Shown: positions 8,242 through 16,664 of the stretch, one piece after another
Position numbering within the stretch: the stretch's first letter is position 1
Layout: each line of letters opens with the position of its first letter
Assembly (NCBI GenBank): GCA_944390045.1
Contig: CALXOO010000005.1
Span: forward strand, 1 to 64,000
Origin: an uncultured Spirochaetales bacterium
GTDB taxonomy: Bacteria > Spirochaetota > Spirochaetia > Sphaerochaetales > Sphaerochaetaceae
DNA: 64,000 bases
Direction of reading: 5' to 3'
Position numbers and translations under genes: made by a program
Notes under the pieces: generated by a model
Told to the model about the DNA's origin: nothing
The model's database searches: none
The model's input: the letters and a program-made list of their open reading frames with translations, nothing else

Positions 8242-10842
8242 ATGAAAAGAACCTGTATCTATGTGTTTGTATTGCTTTCATTTGTGCTGATCTCCTGCAG
8301 CCAGAACGGCGGAGAGGTTCCGTCGGAGGGCACCTTTGTCGGAGAAATTGATCAGGCCGGGCAGACTGTTGACCTCTCACAGGACTCATCCGTGACACTG
8401 ACCGGACTTGAGAACGGAGGTCTCTACGGCATCTATCCGAAGGGAAATGTCCGCTCAGTCATGTCCAGAGCAGCGGGAAACGGCCTTATCCTGACGAATG
8501 GAGGAACCTATCTCCTGCAGTCAGACGGAAGTGACTTCACTTTCACAGGGGCAGATGTCGGCATCAGCGGGCAGGGCAGCGTCATTATCAGGAAGTATGA
8601 GCCTGTGGACGGCGACAGAGTCATCAACACTGAGACCGATGAGCCGCTGTACACTTCCCGGGATGGCTATCCTGTCTACGAAGAGTATTATATCGCCGAT
8701 CTGGAAAGAGAAGGTGTTGACCCGTCCCGCACCGCACTGATGCTCTACAGGACCGGCAGCGGCTCATTCTCCACTGATTACGGCGTGCTGGATGCATCCA
8801 CCGGAACGCTGAGTCGCGATCCCCGCCTCAGCGGAGTCATGGATCTGTCCTCACATGACAGCGTCGGACTCTTCAACCAGGTGGTCAAAAGGAATGGAAA
8901 AACCCGTCAGGAACTCATGATCCAGACACCTGAGGTACTGGAGAGGGACACTGATGCGGCCATTGATTCGTATGGGAACCTATATGAAGTGAGAGCTTCT
9001 GACTGCACTGGTGAGATGGTGCTTGAAGTCAGAACAGGGGACTGCAGTGTCTGGGACTACCATTTCTGTACCAGAGTGACGGACAGCCGCATCGCTTCCG
9101 GCGCTGATGCCGGCAAGAGGCAGCCTTACCTTTTTCCGGTCGATTATGATCCGGTTTCAGGTACAGTGATCCTGTACGTGGGTTCAGTGGAACAGGACTT
9201 CATATTCAACATCAGCCTTGACCAGGGAAAGGCCGGATCCGGAACCGTCCGGTTGAGGCAGATTGCTGAGAATGAGAAGGCCCGCATCAGATACTTTGAT
9301 CTTTCACAGACTGACAGGCTGACAGTCACTGTCAGCGCGGACGATGTCTTCACGCCCGTCATATTCACAAATACTGGAAGCAATCAGGCTGCGGCGCAGA
9401 TAAGGGCTGACTATTCTCGTTCTTCATACAATCTGAGATTCGTGCGCGGACACGAAGGGAATATCGGCTATTCCACTGACAGTCTGGACAACCATGTTCC
9501 CTTTGACTTCGGCGGAGATAATGGAGACTGTCCCGAGTACATCTCAATTGTCAACAAATACAATGAGGCCGGAGTGGTGGAGCTCGCCGTCTCCAGAACG
9601 GGATTCCCGCAGGAGAGCGGAGATGAGATCATTATCGACGCCTCCTCGCTCACGGCAGCCCTCCCGGATGAGGGTGTGAGCGTTGACTGGAACGACAGTC
9701 TCAGCTTCTGCGGCCTGCGTAAAGGCTCTGTCTATGTCCTCAGTTTTTCCGGTGACATGAATCCTTCGGATGACAGGCTGGCACGCGTCACAGGCAACAG
9801 TGTGTATGCCTTTCTTGCAACAGCCGGGACAATGACATTCGATGCCGGGGATCTGGCAATCCCTGTCAGCATGGAGGTACGGGCCGCGATTGTCACACAG
9901 TCCGGTGACTTCACGGAGGCACATGAGAAGGGCGACGGTGACTGTCTGCTGACCACGGAAGAAGGAGACCTCTATCTTACGAGCTTTACCTTCGATGTCA
10001 GCAGGACTGGAACATGTGCCCTGATGAATCAGTCCACGGGCAGTGGAAGTAAGAGTACTGGTGTCTTGTTCCTCGACGCATCGACCGGGCTTGAGATCGA
10101 GGACGGCGTTCTGTGGAATATCTATGACTTCTCCGGCTGTGACAGCGTCGTCATGATAAGCCGCACAGAGCTGATAGAAGGCAGTTTCGCGAACAGCTTC
10201 TCACTGGCTGAAGTACAGGAAGCCGGATCTGAAGAGATCAGGCCGGAATTGCCGGGTCTGTTCCTCATACGGGATGAGGGTCTGAATGATGCCGTGCTGG
10301 AGCTCGAATTCGGGGACAGTGCGTATTATGATTATTTCAGATATCCTTCCGCAGCCTATCTCAACGGCGAAAGGGCAGACGGATTCTATCCATTCCACAT
10401 TTCAGAAGATGGCAGGACTGTCCTGATATATGCAGGAGATCTTGCGGATGACGCATATTACGTCATCGACAACTACAGCGGACCTGAGCCGGTGTCAATG
10501 AGACTGCGGGGGATCACGCCTGAGGAGAAGGGCATGATCGACTTTGTCAATGTCGCACAGACTTCTTCTCACGAGGTCTCTGTCGGTGATCTGAAACTGG
10601 TCCTCTTCACTTTTGACAATCCGGAAGATGCCAGAGGCCTTTCGGTGACGGTGAGGACTCCGGATGACAGGAAATGCTGCCAGGTGTACAGCTACAGAAA
10701 TGGCGGCACCGGTCTTTCTGCTGACACCCCTTCAAGTGAAAACGGCTGGACTGTCCAGATTGATGAGGACAAGATCCTTGAGGCGGTGCTGTTCTTCCGT
10801 TCTGCTGGAGTAAAAGCAGATGTGACAATCAGCCGCTCATGA
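8242..10842 (+). CDS. Large lipoprotein of unknown function with two repeated halves
   Basis: The 866-residue protein has a lipoprotein signal peptide (MKRTCIYVFVLL..., lipobox LISC near residue 16) and no domain I recognise. The body is made of beta-rich, Asp/Ser/Gly-rich sequence. Residues roughly 40-430 and 460-866 are a diverged tandem duplication: TGSGSFSTDYGVLDASTG matches TGSGSKSTGVLFLDASTG, VTDSRIASGADAG...GTVILYVG matches an equivalent ending RTVLIYAG, and VRLRQIAENEKARIRYFDLS matches MRLRGITPEEKGMIDFVNVA, all offset by about 415 residues. The ATG at 8242 follows GAGGGAAAA; an upstream GTG start would break the signal peptide. Its stop abuts the stop of the convergent XRE gene. A surface adhesin or carbohydrate-binding role is possible but unsupported. 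Confidence 0.85.
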   Translation: MKRTCIYVFVLLSFVLISCSQNGGEVPSEGTFVGEIDQAGQTVDLSQDSSVTLTGLENGGLYGIYPKGNVRSVMSRAAGNGLILTNGGTYLLQSDGSDFTFTGADVGISGQGSVIIRKYEPVDGDRVINTETDEPLYTSRDGYPVYEEYYIADLEREGVDPSRTALMLYRTGSGSFSTDYGVLDASTGTLSRDPRLSGVMDLSSHDSVGLFNQVVKRNGKTRQELMIQTPEVLERDTDAAIDSYGNLYEVRASDCTGEMVLEVRTGDCSVWDYHFCTRVTDSRIASGADAGKRQPYLFPVDYDPVSGTVILYVGSVEQDFIFNISLDQGKAGSGTVRLRQIAENEKARIRYFDLSQTDRLTVTVSADDVFTPVIFTNTGSNQAAAQIRADYSRSSYNLRFVRGHEGNIGYSTDSLDNHVPFDFGGDNGDCPEYISIVNKYNEAGVVELAVSRTGFPQESGDEIIIDASSLTAALPDEGVSVDWNDSLSFCGLRKGSVYVLSFSGDMNPSDDRLARVTGNSVYAFLATAGTMTFDAGDLAIPVSMEVRAAIVTQSGDFTEAHEKGDGDCLLTTEEGDLYLTSFTFDVSRTGTCALMNQSTGSGSKSTGVLFLDASTGLEIEDGVLWNIYDFSGCDSVVMISRTELIEGSFANSFSLAEVQEAGSEEIRPELPGLFLIRDEGLNDAVLELEFGDSAYYDYFRYPSAAYLNGERADGFYPFHISEDGRTVLIYAGDLADDAYYVIDNYSGPEPVSMRLRGITPEEKGMIDFVNVAQTSSHEVSVGDLKLVLFTFDNPEDARGLSVTVRTPDDRKCCQVYSYRNGGTGLSADTPSSENGWTVQIDEDKILEAVLFFRSAGVKADVTISRS

Positions 10843-11460
10843 TCAGTCTGCCAGTACTTTCTTCTGCCAGCTCCTCCTGCCGCAGGAGGGGCATTTCATG
10901 TATCTGGTCGTTCCGATATGAGGCGCGATGAAGACTCTTGAGAAGCCAGGCACATAGCGTTTGTGACAGTACGCGCACTCGTACCAGCCAGTGTATGTCT
11001 CTATGGCCAGGGCCTGGATGACTCCACCCAGCAGGATGGCGAATGCCGCGATGCCGATGACTGTTCCAATGGCAGTGCTGAAGGCGGAGGCGACGAAAAC
11101 GGCGATGAGGAGCAGGGCCAGGAATGCGACAACCGCCAGAGCACCTACTGTCTTCTCTATCCTCATCAGCCTTCTGTTTGTCTCTTCTTCACGGCCTCGG
11201 AGTTCCACGATCAGCTCATCAGAGCGCCGCTGGCTGCCGCCGTCTTCGCTGTACTGTCCCAGCAGCAGCTCATTGACACTTATGCCAAGGATCTGACACA
11301 GCGGTATCATCAGCGATGCGTCCGGGAGGCAGAGCCCGCGTTCCCACTTGGATACTGCCCTGTCCGTGATCCCCAGCCTTTCTGCGAGCTGGACCTGCGT
11401 CAGTCCCTTGTCCTTTCTCCTTGCCGAGATGAATGCACCTGTTCTGGCCTGATCAATCAT
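10843..11460 (-). CDS. XRE-family regulator with membrane helices and C-terminal zinc ribbon
   Basis: The 205-residue protein has an N-terminal helix-turn-helix (about residues 4-60, ISARRKDKGLTQVQLAERLG...DRAVSKWERG), a charged linker, two hydrophobic helices (about 108-160) and a C-terminal four-cysteine ribbon (CAYCHKRY ... CPSCGRRSW). This layout of cytoplasmic DNA-binding domain tied to the membrane with a metal-binding tail is known from clostridial regulators of unknown signal. I use the ATG at 11460, preceded by GGAG at 6 bases, not the longer reading frame. It is divergent from the his operon, and its promoter region holds a TGCA dyad. Confidence 0.8.
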   Translation of the reverse strand: MIDQARTGAFISARRKDKGLTQVQLAERLGITDRAVSKWERGLCLPDASLMIPLCQILGISVNELLLGQYSEDGGSQRRSDELIVELRGREEETNRRLMRIEKTVGALAVVAFLALLLIAVFVASAFSTAIGTVIGIAAFAILLGGVIQALAIETYTGWYECAYCHKRYVPGFSRVFIAPHIGTTRYMKCPSCGRRSWQKKVLAD

Positions 11461-11534
11461 TCTTTTCTCCTGTCTGTGATTATTGACCGAAGGGCGGGAA
11501 AAGAAAACAAACTTATGGTTGAATGGCAGTCTTT

Positions 11535-11549
11535 TGCATATATTTTGCA
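11535..11549. promoter_or_regulatory. TGCA-N7-TGCA dyad between XRE gene and his operon
   Basis: TGCA TATATTT TGCA lies about 20 bases upstream of the his -35 box and inside the likely promoter of the XRE gene. Dyads of the same shape occur at both amino-acid binding-protein promoters (32515-32561 and 33424-33437), suggesting a shared repressor or activator, perhaps ArgR-like. Confidence 0.45.
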
Positions 11550-11567
11550 TAATAATTCAGATTTGTA

Positions 11568-11596
11568 TTGACCAAGTCTGCCAAGACAACTAAGAT
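11568..11596 (+). promoter_or_regulatory. Promoter of the histidine operon
   Basis: TTGACC (11568-11573) and TAAGAT (11591-11596) with 17-base spacing. Transcription would start near 11603, just ahead of the leader peptide. Confidence 0.7.
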
Positions 11597-11620
11597 TCAG
11601 GCAACAGGAGAAAAAAGGAA

Positions 11621-11665
11621 ATGACACTCAGGTCCCACCATCACCACAGGCTGACTCGGCAATAG
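11621..11665 (+). CDS. hisL: Histidine operon leader peptide
   Basis: This 14-codon open frame encodes MTLRSHHHHRLTRQ, with four consecutive histidine codons (CAC CAT CAC CAC, 11636-11647). AGGAG and AAGGA precede the ATG. It sits between a good promoter and a terminator in front of hisG. In enterobacteria a ribosome stalled on such His codons when charged tRNA-His is scarce prevents terminator formation, raising his expression. Everything needed for that mechanism is visible here. Confidence 0.88.
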   Translation: MTLRSHHHHRLTRQ

Positions 11666-11681
11666 CGGCATGGCAGGACTT

Positions 11682-11706
11682 GTCTATGATACCCCTCGTC
11701 ATGTAC
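11682..11706 (+). promoter_or_regulatory. Possible antiterminator hairpin of the his attenuator
   Basis: GTCTATGA (11682-11689) can pair with TCATGTAC (11699-11706), 7 of 8 positions counting one G-U. It would occupy part of the terminator stem-loop and so exclude the terminator. The pairing is weak and the switching order is inferred. Confidence 0.4.
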
Positions 11707-11721
11707 GGGGGATTTTTTTTT
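11690..11721 (+). terminator. Attenuator terminator of the his operon
   Basis: CCCCTCGT (11692-11699) pairs with ACGGGGG (11705-11711) over a 5-base loop and is followed by nine T residues (11713-11721). It lies between hisL and the hisG ribosome-binding site GGGAGGA, the position of an amino-acid attenuator. Confidence 0.85.
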
Positions 11722-11737
11722 ACCCGGGAGGAATGTT

Positions 11738-12607
11738 ATGGAGGAAAAGAGGCTCAGAATAGCGATCCAGAAAAGCGGAAGGCTCTCAGAGAAGAGTCTG
11801 GAGATCATCAGAAGCTGCGGCATTGACTTCAACTCGGATTCCAGAGTGCTCAGGGAGGTGGCCTCGAATTTTCCGCTTGAGTTCCTCTTCGTCCGCGATG
11901 ATGATATTCCGACCTATGTCGCGGACAATGTCGCGGATATCGGAATCGTGGGCCGCAATGAGCTGGATGAGTCAGGGTACGATCTGAATGTCGTGAGGGA
12001 TCTGGGCTTTGCCTCCTGCCGCCTCTCAATCGCTGTCCCCGGAGAATTCGAATACACCGGGCTGAAATGCCTGGAGGGAAAGAGAATCGCGACAAGCTAT
12101 CCCAGAATCCTTTCCTCAGTCCTAGAACGCAATGGTGTCAGTGCCAGTCTGGTCACTGTGGCCGGCAGCGTGGAGATCACGCCGGCAGTGGGAATAGCCG
12201 ACTGCATCTGTGATCTCGTGAGTACGGGAACCACGCTGAAGATGAACGGGCTGAAGGAGGTTGAGGAGATTTACTGGACCTCGGCCGTGATGATCAGCAG
12301 GCACGGCTTTGAAAGTGACGGTGAGCGATATGGCATCCTGAAGCGCCTTCTGCTGCGGATGGATACAGTGAACAACGCGAAGAAGAAAAAGTATGTGCTC
12401 TTCAATCTGCCTGCTGACCGCATAGACGAGGCTGCGGCGATTGTCGGAGGAATGAAGAGCCCGACAGTCACGCCTCTTCTGGACCGCAGCTGGGTCTCTG
12501 TCCAGTCAGTGGTCGCAGAAGACCGTTTCTGGTCAGTGTTCGAGGATCTCAGAGTCCTGGGCGCTGAGGGAATTCTCGTCATGCCGATCGAGAAGATGTC
12601 TGATTAG
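11738..12607 (+). CDS. hisG: ATP phosphoribosyltransferase, long form
   Basis: The 289-residue enzyme joins ATP and PRPP in the first, committed step of histidine synthesis. RIAIQKSGRLSEKS at residues 6-19 is the family N-terminus. The length and a C-terminal domain (about 215-289) place it in the long HisG form, which carries its own ACT-like regulatory domain for histidine feedback and needs no HisZ. GGGAGGA precedes the ATG. It is the first structural gene of the operon, just past the attenuator. Confidence 0.95.
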   Translation: MEEKRLRIAIQKSGRLSEKSLEIIRSCGIDFNSDSRVLREVASNFPLEFLFVRDDDIPTYVADNVADIGIVGRNELDESGYDLNVVRDLGFASCRLSIAVPGEFEYTGLKCLEGKRIATSYPRILSSVLERNGVSASLVTVAGSVEITPAVGIADCICDLVSTGTTLKMNGLKEVEEIYWTSAVMISRHGFESDGERYGILKRLLLRMDTVNNAKKKKYVLFNLPADRIDEAAAIVGGMKSPTVTPLLDRSWVSVQSVVAEDRFWSVFEDLRVLGAEGILVMPIEKMSD

Positions 12608-12621
12608 GAGGAAGGAGCGTC

Positions 12622-13914
12622 ATGTATCTCAGACTGTATGACAACCCGGATAAGGAAAGCTGGCTTCCGCTCCTTGAACGCGGACTTGGTGACGATGAGA
12701 GCGTAAGAAAGAGCGTGGAGGCGATAATCAGCGACGTCAGGGCCCGCGGTGATGAGGCACTCAGAGAGTACGAGAAGCGCTTTGACGGATCAGATCTTGA
12801 CAGCTTTCATGTCACTGAGCAGGAGTTTGACCGTGCTGAGGCCCTAGTCCCAGACGAGCTCAAGAAGGCGATCGGTACAGCCTATGAGAATATCAGGCGC
12901 TTTCATGAGGCCCAGCTGCCACACGGAGAGAGCGTCGAGACAATGCCCGGAGTCATGTGCTGGCGGAGGATTGTCCCAATCAGGCGTGTCGGACTCTATG
13001 TCCCCGGTGGAACGGCTCCGCTTTTCTCGACAGTGCTGATGCTGGCGGTTCCGGCGAAGGTCGCAGGCTGTGAGAGCATAACGCTGGCGACGCCGAGCCG
13101 GAATGGTGTTGTTAATCCTGCGGTGCTCTATGCGGCCCGCGTGTGCGGTGTTGATGATGTGGTGAAGCTCGGAGGAGCCCAGGCCATAGCCGCACTTGCC
13201 TGCGGAAGCGGGAGCATCGAGCCTGTTGATAAAATATTCGGGCCTGGAAACCGCTATGTTACGTTCGCCAAGAGCATCGTTTCCAGTTTCTGTGCCATCG
13301 ACATGCTGGCAGGTCCCAGCGAGGTCATGGTCGTGATGGACTCATCTGCCAGAGCGGATTATGTCGCAAGCGACCTGCTCAGCCAGGCAGAGCACGGTGC
13401 GGACAGTCAGGTGATTCTCATTATCAGGGCCGGGGACGCACAAGAGGGCAGGACAATGCATCAGGCGGTTGAGGAGGCTCTTGAGAAGGAGATCTCGCAC
13501 CTTGGCAGAAAGGACTACATGCTCTCATCACTTTCGCATTCATCGGCCATCATCGTTTATGACAATGAGAAGCTTGTGGATATTGTGAACAGCTATGCCC
13601 CTGAGCACCTGATCATCAATACGCGTGACTGTGATGAGCTGTGCGGGAAGGTCAGATCGGCAGGCTCGATCTTCCTGGGACCCTATTCTCCGGAGTCTGC
13701 GGGGGACTATGCTTCCGGAACCAATCACACGCTGCCGACATCAGGCTGGGCCCACAGCACCGGTGGTGTCTCGACAGACAGCTACATAAAGAAGATCACA
13801 GTGCAGAGACTGAGCCGCAGCGGACTGAGTTCCCTTGCCGATACCATTATGACAATGGCGGAGAACGAGGACCTGATGGCCCACGCCTATGCAGTGAAAG
13901 TGAGGAATACATGA
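12622..13914 (+). CDS. hisD: Histidinol dehydrogenase
   Basis: The 430-residue zinc enzyme oxidises L-histidinol to histidine in two NAD-dependent steps, the last reactions of the pathway. Family blocks are clear: GLYVPGG (about 128), the KIFGPGNRYV stretch (about 206), AGPSEV (about 230), SQAEHGADSQV (about 255) with zinc-site residues, and APEHL (about 325). GGAGGA precedes the ATG. It overlaps hisC by 4 bases. Confidence 0.97.
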   Translation: MYLRLYDNPDKESWLPLLERGLGDDESVRKSVEAIISDVRARGDEALREYEKRFDGSDLDSFHVTEQEFDRAEALVPDELKKAIGTAYENIRRFHEAQLPHGESVETMPGVMCWRRIVPIRRVGLYVPGGTAPLFSTVLMLAVPAKVAGCESITLATPSRNGVVNPAVLYAARVCGVDDVVKLGGAQAIAALACGSGSIEPVDKIFGPGNRYVTFAKSIVSSFCAIDMLAGPSEVMVVMDSSARADYVASDLLSQAEHGADSQVILIIRAGDAQEGRTMHQAVEEALEKEISHLGRKDYMLSSLSHSSAIIVYDNEKLVDIVNSYAPEHLIINTRDCDELCGKVRSAGSIFLGPYSPESAGDYASGTNHTLPTSGWAHSTGGVSTDSYIKKITVQRLSRSGLSSLADTIMTMAENEDLMAHAYAVKVRNT

Positions 13915-14960
13915 GTGTCAGGCATCTGATGAGGGAGAATATACAGAATCTCGAGCCGTACCGCTGTGCCCGTGATGAGGCAGGAGAAGGCCTGAGAATA
14001 TATCTGGATGCGAATGAGAACTATGCGCCGCTTGTTGACTGTGACGGAATCAACAGATATCCGGACAGTTCAAATCTCTGTGTAAGGAGGGCGGTTGAAT
14101 CGGTCTTCGGCTTTCCGTCTGACATGGTCTGTGCGGGAAACGGTTCAGATGAGCTTATTGACATACTGCTGCGCATTTTCTGCACCCCGGCAGTGGATTC
14201 AATTCTTGTCTTCCCGCCGACATATGGAGAGTACTCCGTACTGGCCTCGATCAACGATGTCAGAGTCATTGAATGTCCTCTTGAGAAGGATTTCTCCATC
14301 AACCTGGATCAGGCGCTCTCACTTATCAGGACACACCGGCCGAAACTGGTCTTCATCTGCTCACCGAACAACCCGACCGGGAATCTCTTCGACCGTGACG
14401 TTATCCTGACAATCGCACGCGAGAACCCTGCAGTGACAGTCGTGGACCAGGCCTATGTCGATTTCGCACCGCAGGGTGCCCTCACTCCTGCCGATGTCGA
14501 GGCCAATGAGCGTCTAGTCATCCTCCGCACACTTTCCAAGGCCTGGGCCCTGGCCGGCGCGAGAATCGGCTTCATGCTCTCATCCCGTGAGATCGCCTCG
14601 AAGTGCTATGATGTGAAATACCCCTACAACATTCCGCTCCCGTCACAGCGCGAGGCAGTGCTGGCGCTTTCCGGCCGGGAGGACTGCGAGATGAGAATCA
14701 GGACGATAATCGCCAGCAGAAAGAGTCTCATGGAGCGCATCAGCCGGCTTGCGGGGGTTGTTGAGGTGCTGGACAGCGACGCGAACTTCTTCCTGGTCCG
14801 TTTCAGGAATGCCGGTATGGTGTACAGTGAGCTGAAGCGCCGGGGTATTGTCGTGAGGGACCGGAGTTCCAATCTTCACTGTGAAGGCTGCCTCAGGATA
14901 ACGGTCGGCTCACCGCAGGAGTGCGATGAGCTTGTCAGAGCACTGGAGGAAATACTGTGA
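13911..14960 (+). CDS. hisC: Histidinol-phosphate aminotransferase
   Basis: The 349-residue PLP enzyme converts imidazole-acetol phosphate to histidinol phosphate. YLDANENY (about 25-32), SPNNPTGN (about 148-155) and the Schiff-base lysine in LRTLSKAWALAGARIG (about 208) are visible. I use the ATG at 13911, overlapping the hisD stop as ATGA; the open frame continues upstream inside hisD but that part has no HisC similarity. It overlaps hisB by 4 bases. Confidence 0.95.
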   Translation: MSVRHLMRENIQNLEPYRCARDEAGEGLRIYLDANENYAPLVDCDGINRYPDSSNLCVRRAVESVFGFPSDMVCAGNGSDELIDILLRIFCTPAVDSILVFPPTYGEYSVLASINDVRVIECPLEKDFSINLDQALSLIRTHRPKLVFICSPNNPTGNLFDRDVILTIARENPAVTVVDQAYVDFAPQGALTPADVEANERLVILRTLSKAWALAGARIGFMLSSREIASKCYDVKYPYNIPLPSQREAVLALSGREDCEMRIRTIIASRKSLMERISRLAGVVEVLDSDANFFLVRFRNAGMVYSELKRRGIVVRDRSSNLHCEGCLRITVGSPQECDELVRALEEIL

Positions 14961-16075
14961 GAAAGCTGCGGAAGGCTCTTTTTATTGACAGGGACGGCGT
15001 GATCGTCCGGGAAATGCAGGTTGACTCATATGAGAAGATTCACTTCATTCCACATGTCATTGAAGCATTGCGGGAGATCAGGCGCAGGACTGACTATGAG
15101 TTTGTGATGGTGTCGAATCAGGACGGTGTGGGCACTCCGTCCTTTCCGCTTGATGACTTCCTGCCTGTCCATGAGAAGATCATGGAGGTGCTTGATGGAG
15201 AGGATGTCGTTTTTGATGACGTGAACATCGACTACAGCCTGCCAGAGGACGGCTGTCCCGGGCGAAAGCCTGGCACCGCCATGCTGCAGTCTTATCTGGA
15301 CGGAGACTACGATCTCAAGGCTTCCTTCATGATCGGGGACAGGGCCACTGACATGGAACTGGCACGCCGTCTTGGCTGCCGCGGCATCTGGCTGCATGAC
15401 GGAACTGAATGTGGTGCCGGCATCGCGCTTGAGACTTCATCCTGGCTTGAGATCGCACGCTTTCTTACTGGAAGTGATAGGCCATTGGAGCACAGGACGG
15501 CCACAGTCGAACGCAGAACCGGGGAGACAGACATCAGCCTGAAACTGGATCTCGATGGCGGAGGTCACGGGTGCGTGGTGACCGGCATCGGTTTCTTTGA
15601 CCACATGCTGGACCAGATTGTCAGACATGGCCGCATAGGTCTGGAGGCCCGTCTTTCGGGAGACCTGCAGGTCGACGAGCATCACTCAGTCGAGGACTTC
15701 GCACTGGCACTGGGCCGTGCCTTCGCGCTGGCGCTGGGCGACAAGAAGGGAATCAACAGATATGGTTTCGACTTTCTCTGCATGGATGAGGTCAACTGCC
15801 GCTGTGCGGTCGACTTCTCAGGGCGGCCCTGTTTCACTTCAGGAGGGAGAATAACCCGTGACTATGTGGGTTCTTTCCCGACAGAGCTTGTACCTCATTT
15901 TTTCAAGTCCTTCTGTGATGAGGCCCGCTGCACACTCCACATCAGTGTTTCCAGGGGTAACGCCCATCACCAGGTGGAGGCCATGTTCAAGGCTTTTGCC
16001 AGAGCGCTGAGAATGGCTGTGAAAAGAGATCCCTCCTCAAATGAGATTCCATCCACCAAGGGGGTGCTTGAGTGA
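14957..16075 (+). CDS. hisB: Bifunctional histidinol-phosphatase / imidazoleglycerol-phosphate dehydratase
   Basis: The 372-residue protein fuses an N-terminal HAD phosphatase (FIDRDGVIV about 9-17, SNQDGVGT about 53-60, GDRATD about 130) to a C-terminal dehydratase (GIGFFDHMLDQ about 211-221, DEHHSVED about 241-248, HHQVEAMFKAFARALR near the end). It performs two non-consecutive steps of histidine synthesis. The zinc-loop residues of the E. coli phosphatase (pattern CPHxxxxxCxC) are mostly missing: the loop reads NIDYSLPEDGCPGRKP with one Cys. GTG start, 4-base overlaps on both sides. Fused hisB is typical of enterobacteria and some other groups. Confidence 0.95.
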   Translation: MRKLRKALFIDRDGVIVREMQVDSYEKIHFIPHVIEALREIRRRTDYEFVMVSNQDGVGTPSFPLDDFLPVHEKIMEVLDGEDVVFDDVNIDYSLPEDGCPGRKPGTAMLQSYLDGDYDLKASFMIGDRATDMELARRLGCRGIWLHDGTECGAGIALETSSWLEIARFLTGSDRPLEHRTATVERRTGETDISLKLDLDGGGHGCVVTGIGFFDHMLDQIVRHGRIGLEARLSGDLQVDEHHSVEDFALALGRAFALALGDKKGINRYGFDFLCMDEVNCRCAVDFSGRPCFTSGGRITRDYVGSFPTELVPHFFKSFCDEARCTLHISVSRGNAHHQVEAMFKAFARALRMAVKRDPSSNEIPSTKGVLE

Positions 16076-16662
16076 TAGCACTTGTAGACTACAGAGCTGG
16101 AAATGTCTTTTCTGTTACCAGTGCGCTGGAGAGGCTCGGGGCTGAAGTCGTGCTGACAAGCGATGCGGATGTAATACTCTCCGCAGACAGAGTCGTCTTC
16201 CCCGGCGTGGGATACGCGAAAAGCGCAATGGATGAGCTGGAGGCCCGCGGCCTGCTGCCGGTCCTGCGTGCGGTCAGACGTCCTTTCCTGGGTATCTGCC
16301 TTGGCATGCAGCTGATGTGCTCTCACAGTGATGAGGGGGATACAGGACTTATCGGAATTGTCGATGCCAGTGTGGAGCGCTTTGATGCAGGAGTCTGCCA
16401 GAAGATCCCACAGATCGGCTGGAACCGGATCCTCAGGCCACGCGGACCGTTGTTTGACGGCATCAGGGACGGCGAGTGGTTCTTCTTTGATCACTCCTAC
16501 TATGTGCCGCTGCTTGGTGATGCGACTGTCTGTGAGACAGAATATTACGGTTTCGAATACACCTCCGCGCTGGGAGTGGACAACTTCTACGGTGTCCAGT
16601 TTCATCCTGAGAAAAGCGGAAAGGCTGGCGAGAGGCTGCTTGCGAACTTCCTGGAGCTCTGA
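16072..16662 (+). CDS. hisH: Imidazole glycerol phosphate synthase, glutaminase subunit
   Basis: The 196-residue class I glutamine amidotransferase supplies ammonia to HisF. The nucleophile motif LGICLGMQLM (about 73-82) and the C-terminal catalytic His/Glu in VQFHPEKSG (about 178) are present, as is DYRAGNVFSV at the start. It begins at GTG overlapping the hisB stop, and hisA follows 2 bases after its stop. Confidence 0.96.
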   Translation: MIALVDYRAGNVFSVTSALERLGAEVVLTSDADVILSADRVVFPGVGYAKSAMDELEARGLLPVLRAVRRPFLGICLGMQLMCSHSDEGDTGLIGIVDASVERFDAGVCQKIPQIGWNRILRPRGPLFDGIRDGEWFFFDHSYYVPLLGDATVCETEYYGFEYTSALGVDNFYGVQFHPEKSGKAGERLLANFLEL

Positions 16663-16664
16663 AT

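Noticed and set aside
13641-13910. N-terminal extension of the hisC frame inside hisD
   Set aside because: The extra 90 residues are the hisD sequence in another frame; HisC similarity begins at the ATG at 13911, which overlaps the hisD stop in the usual way.
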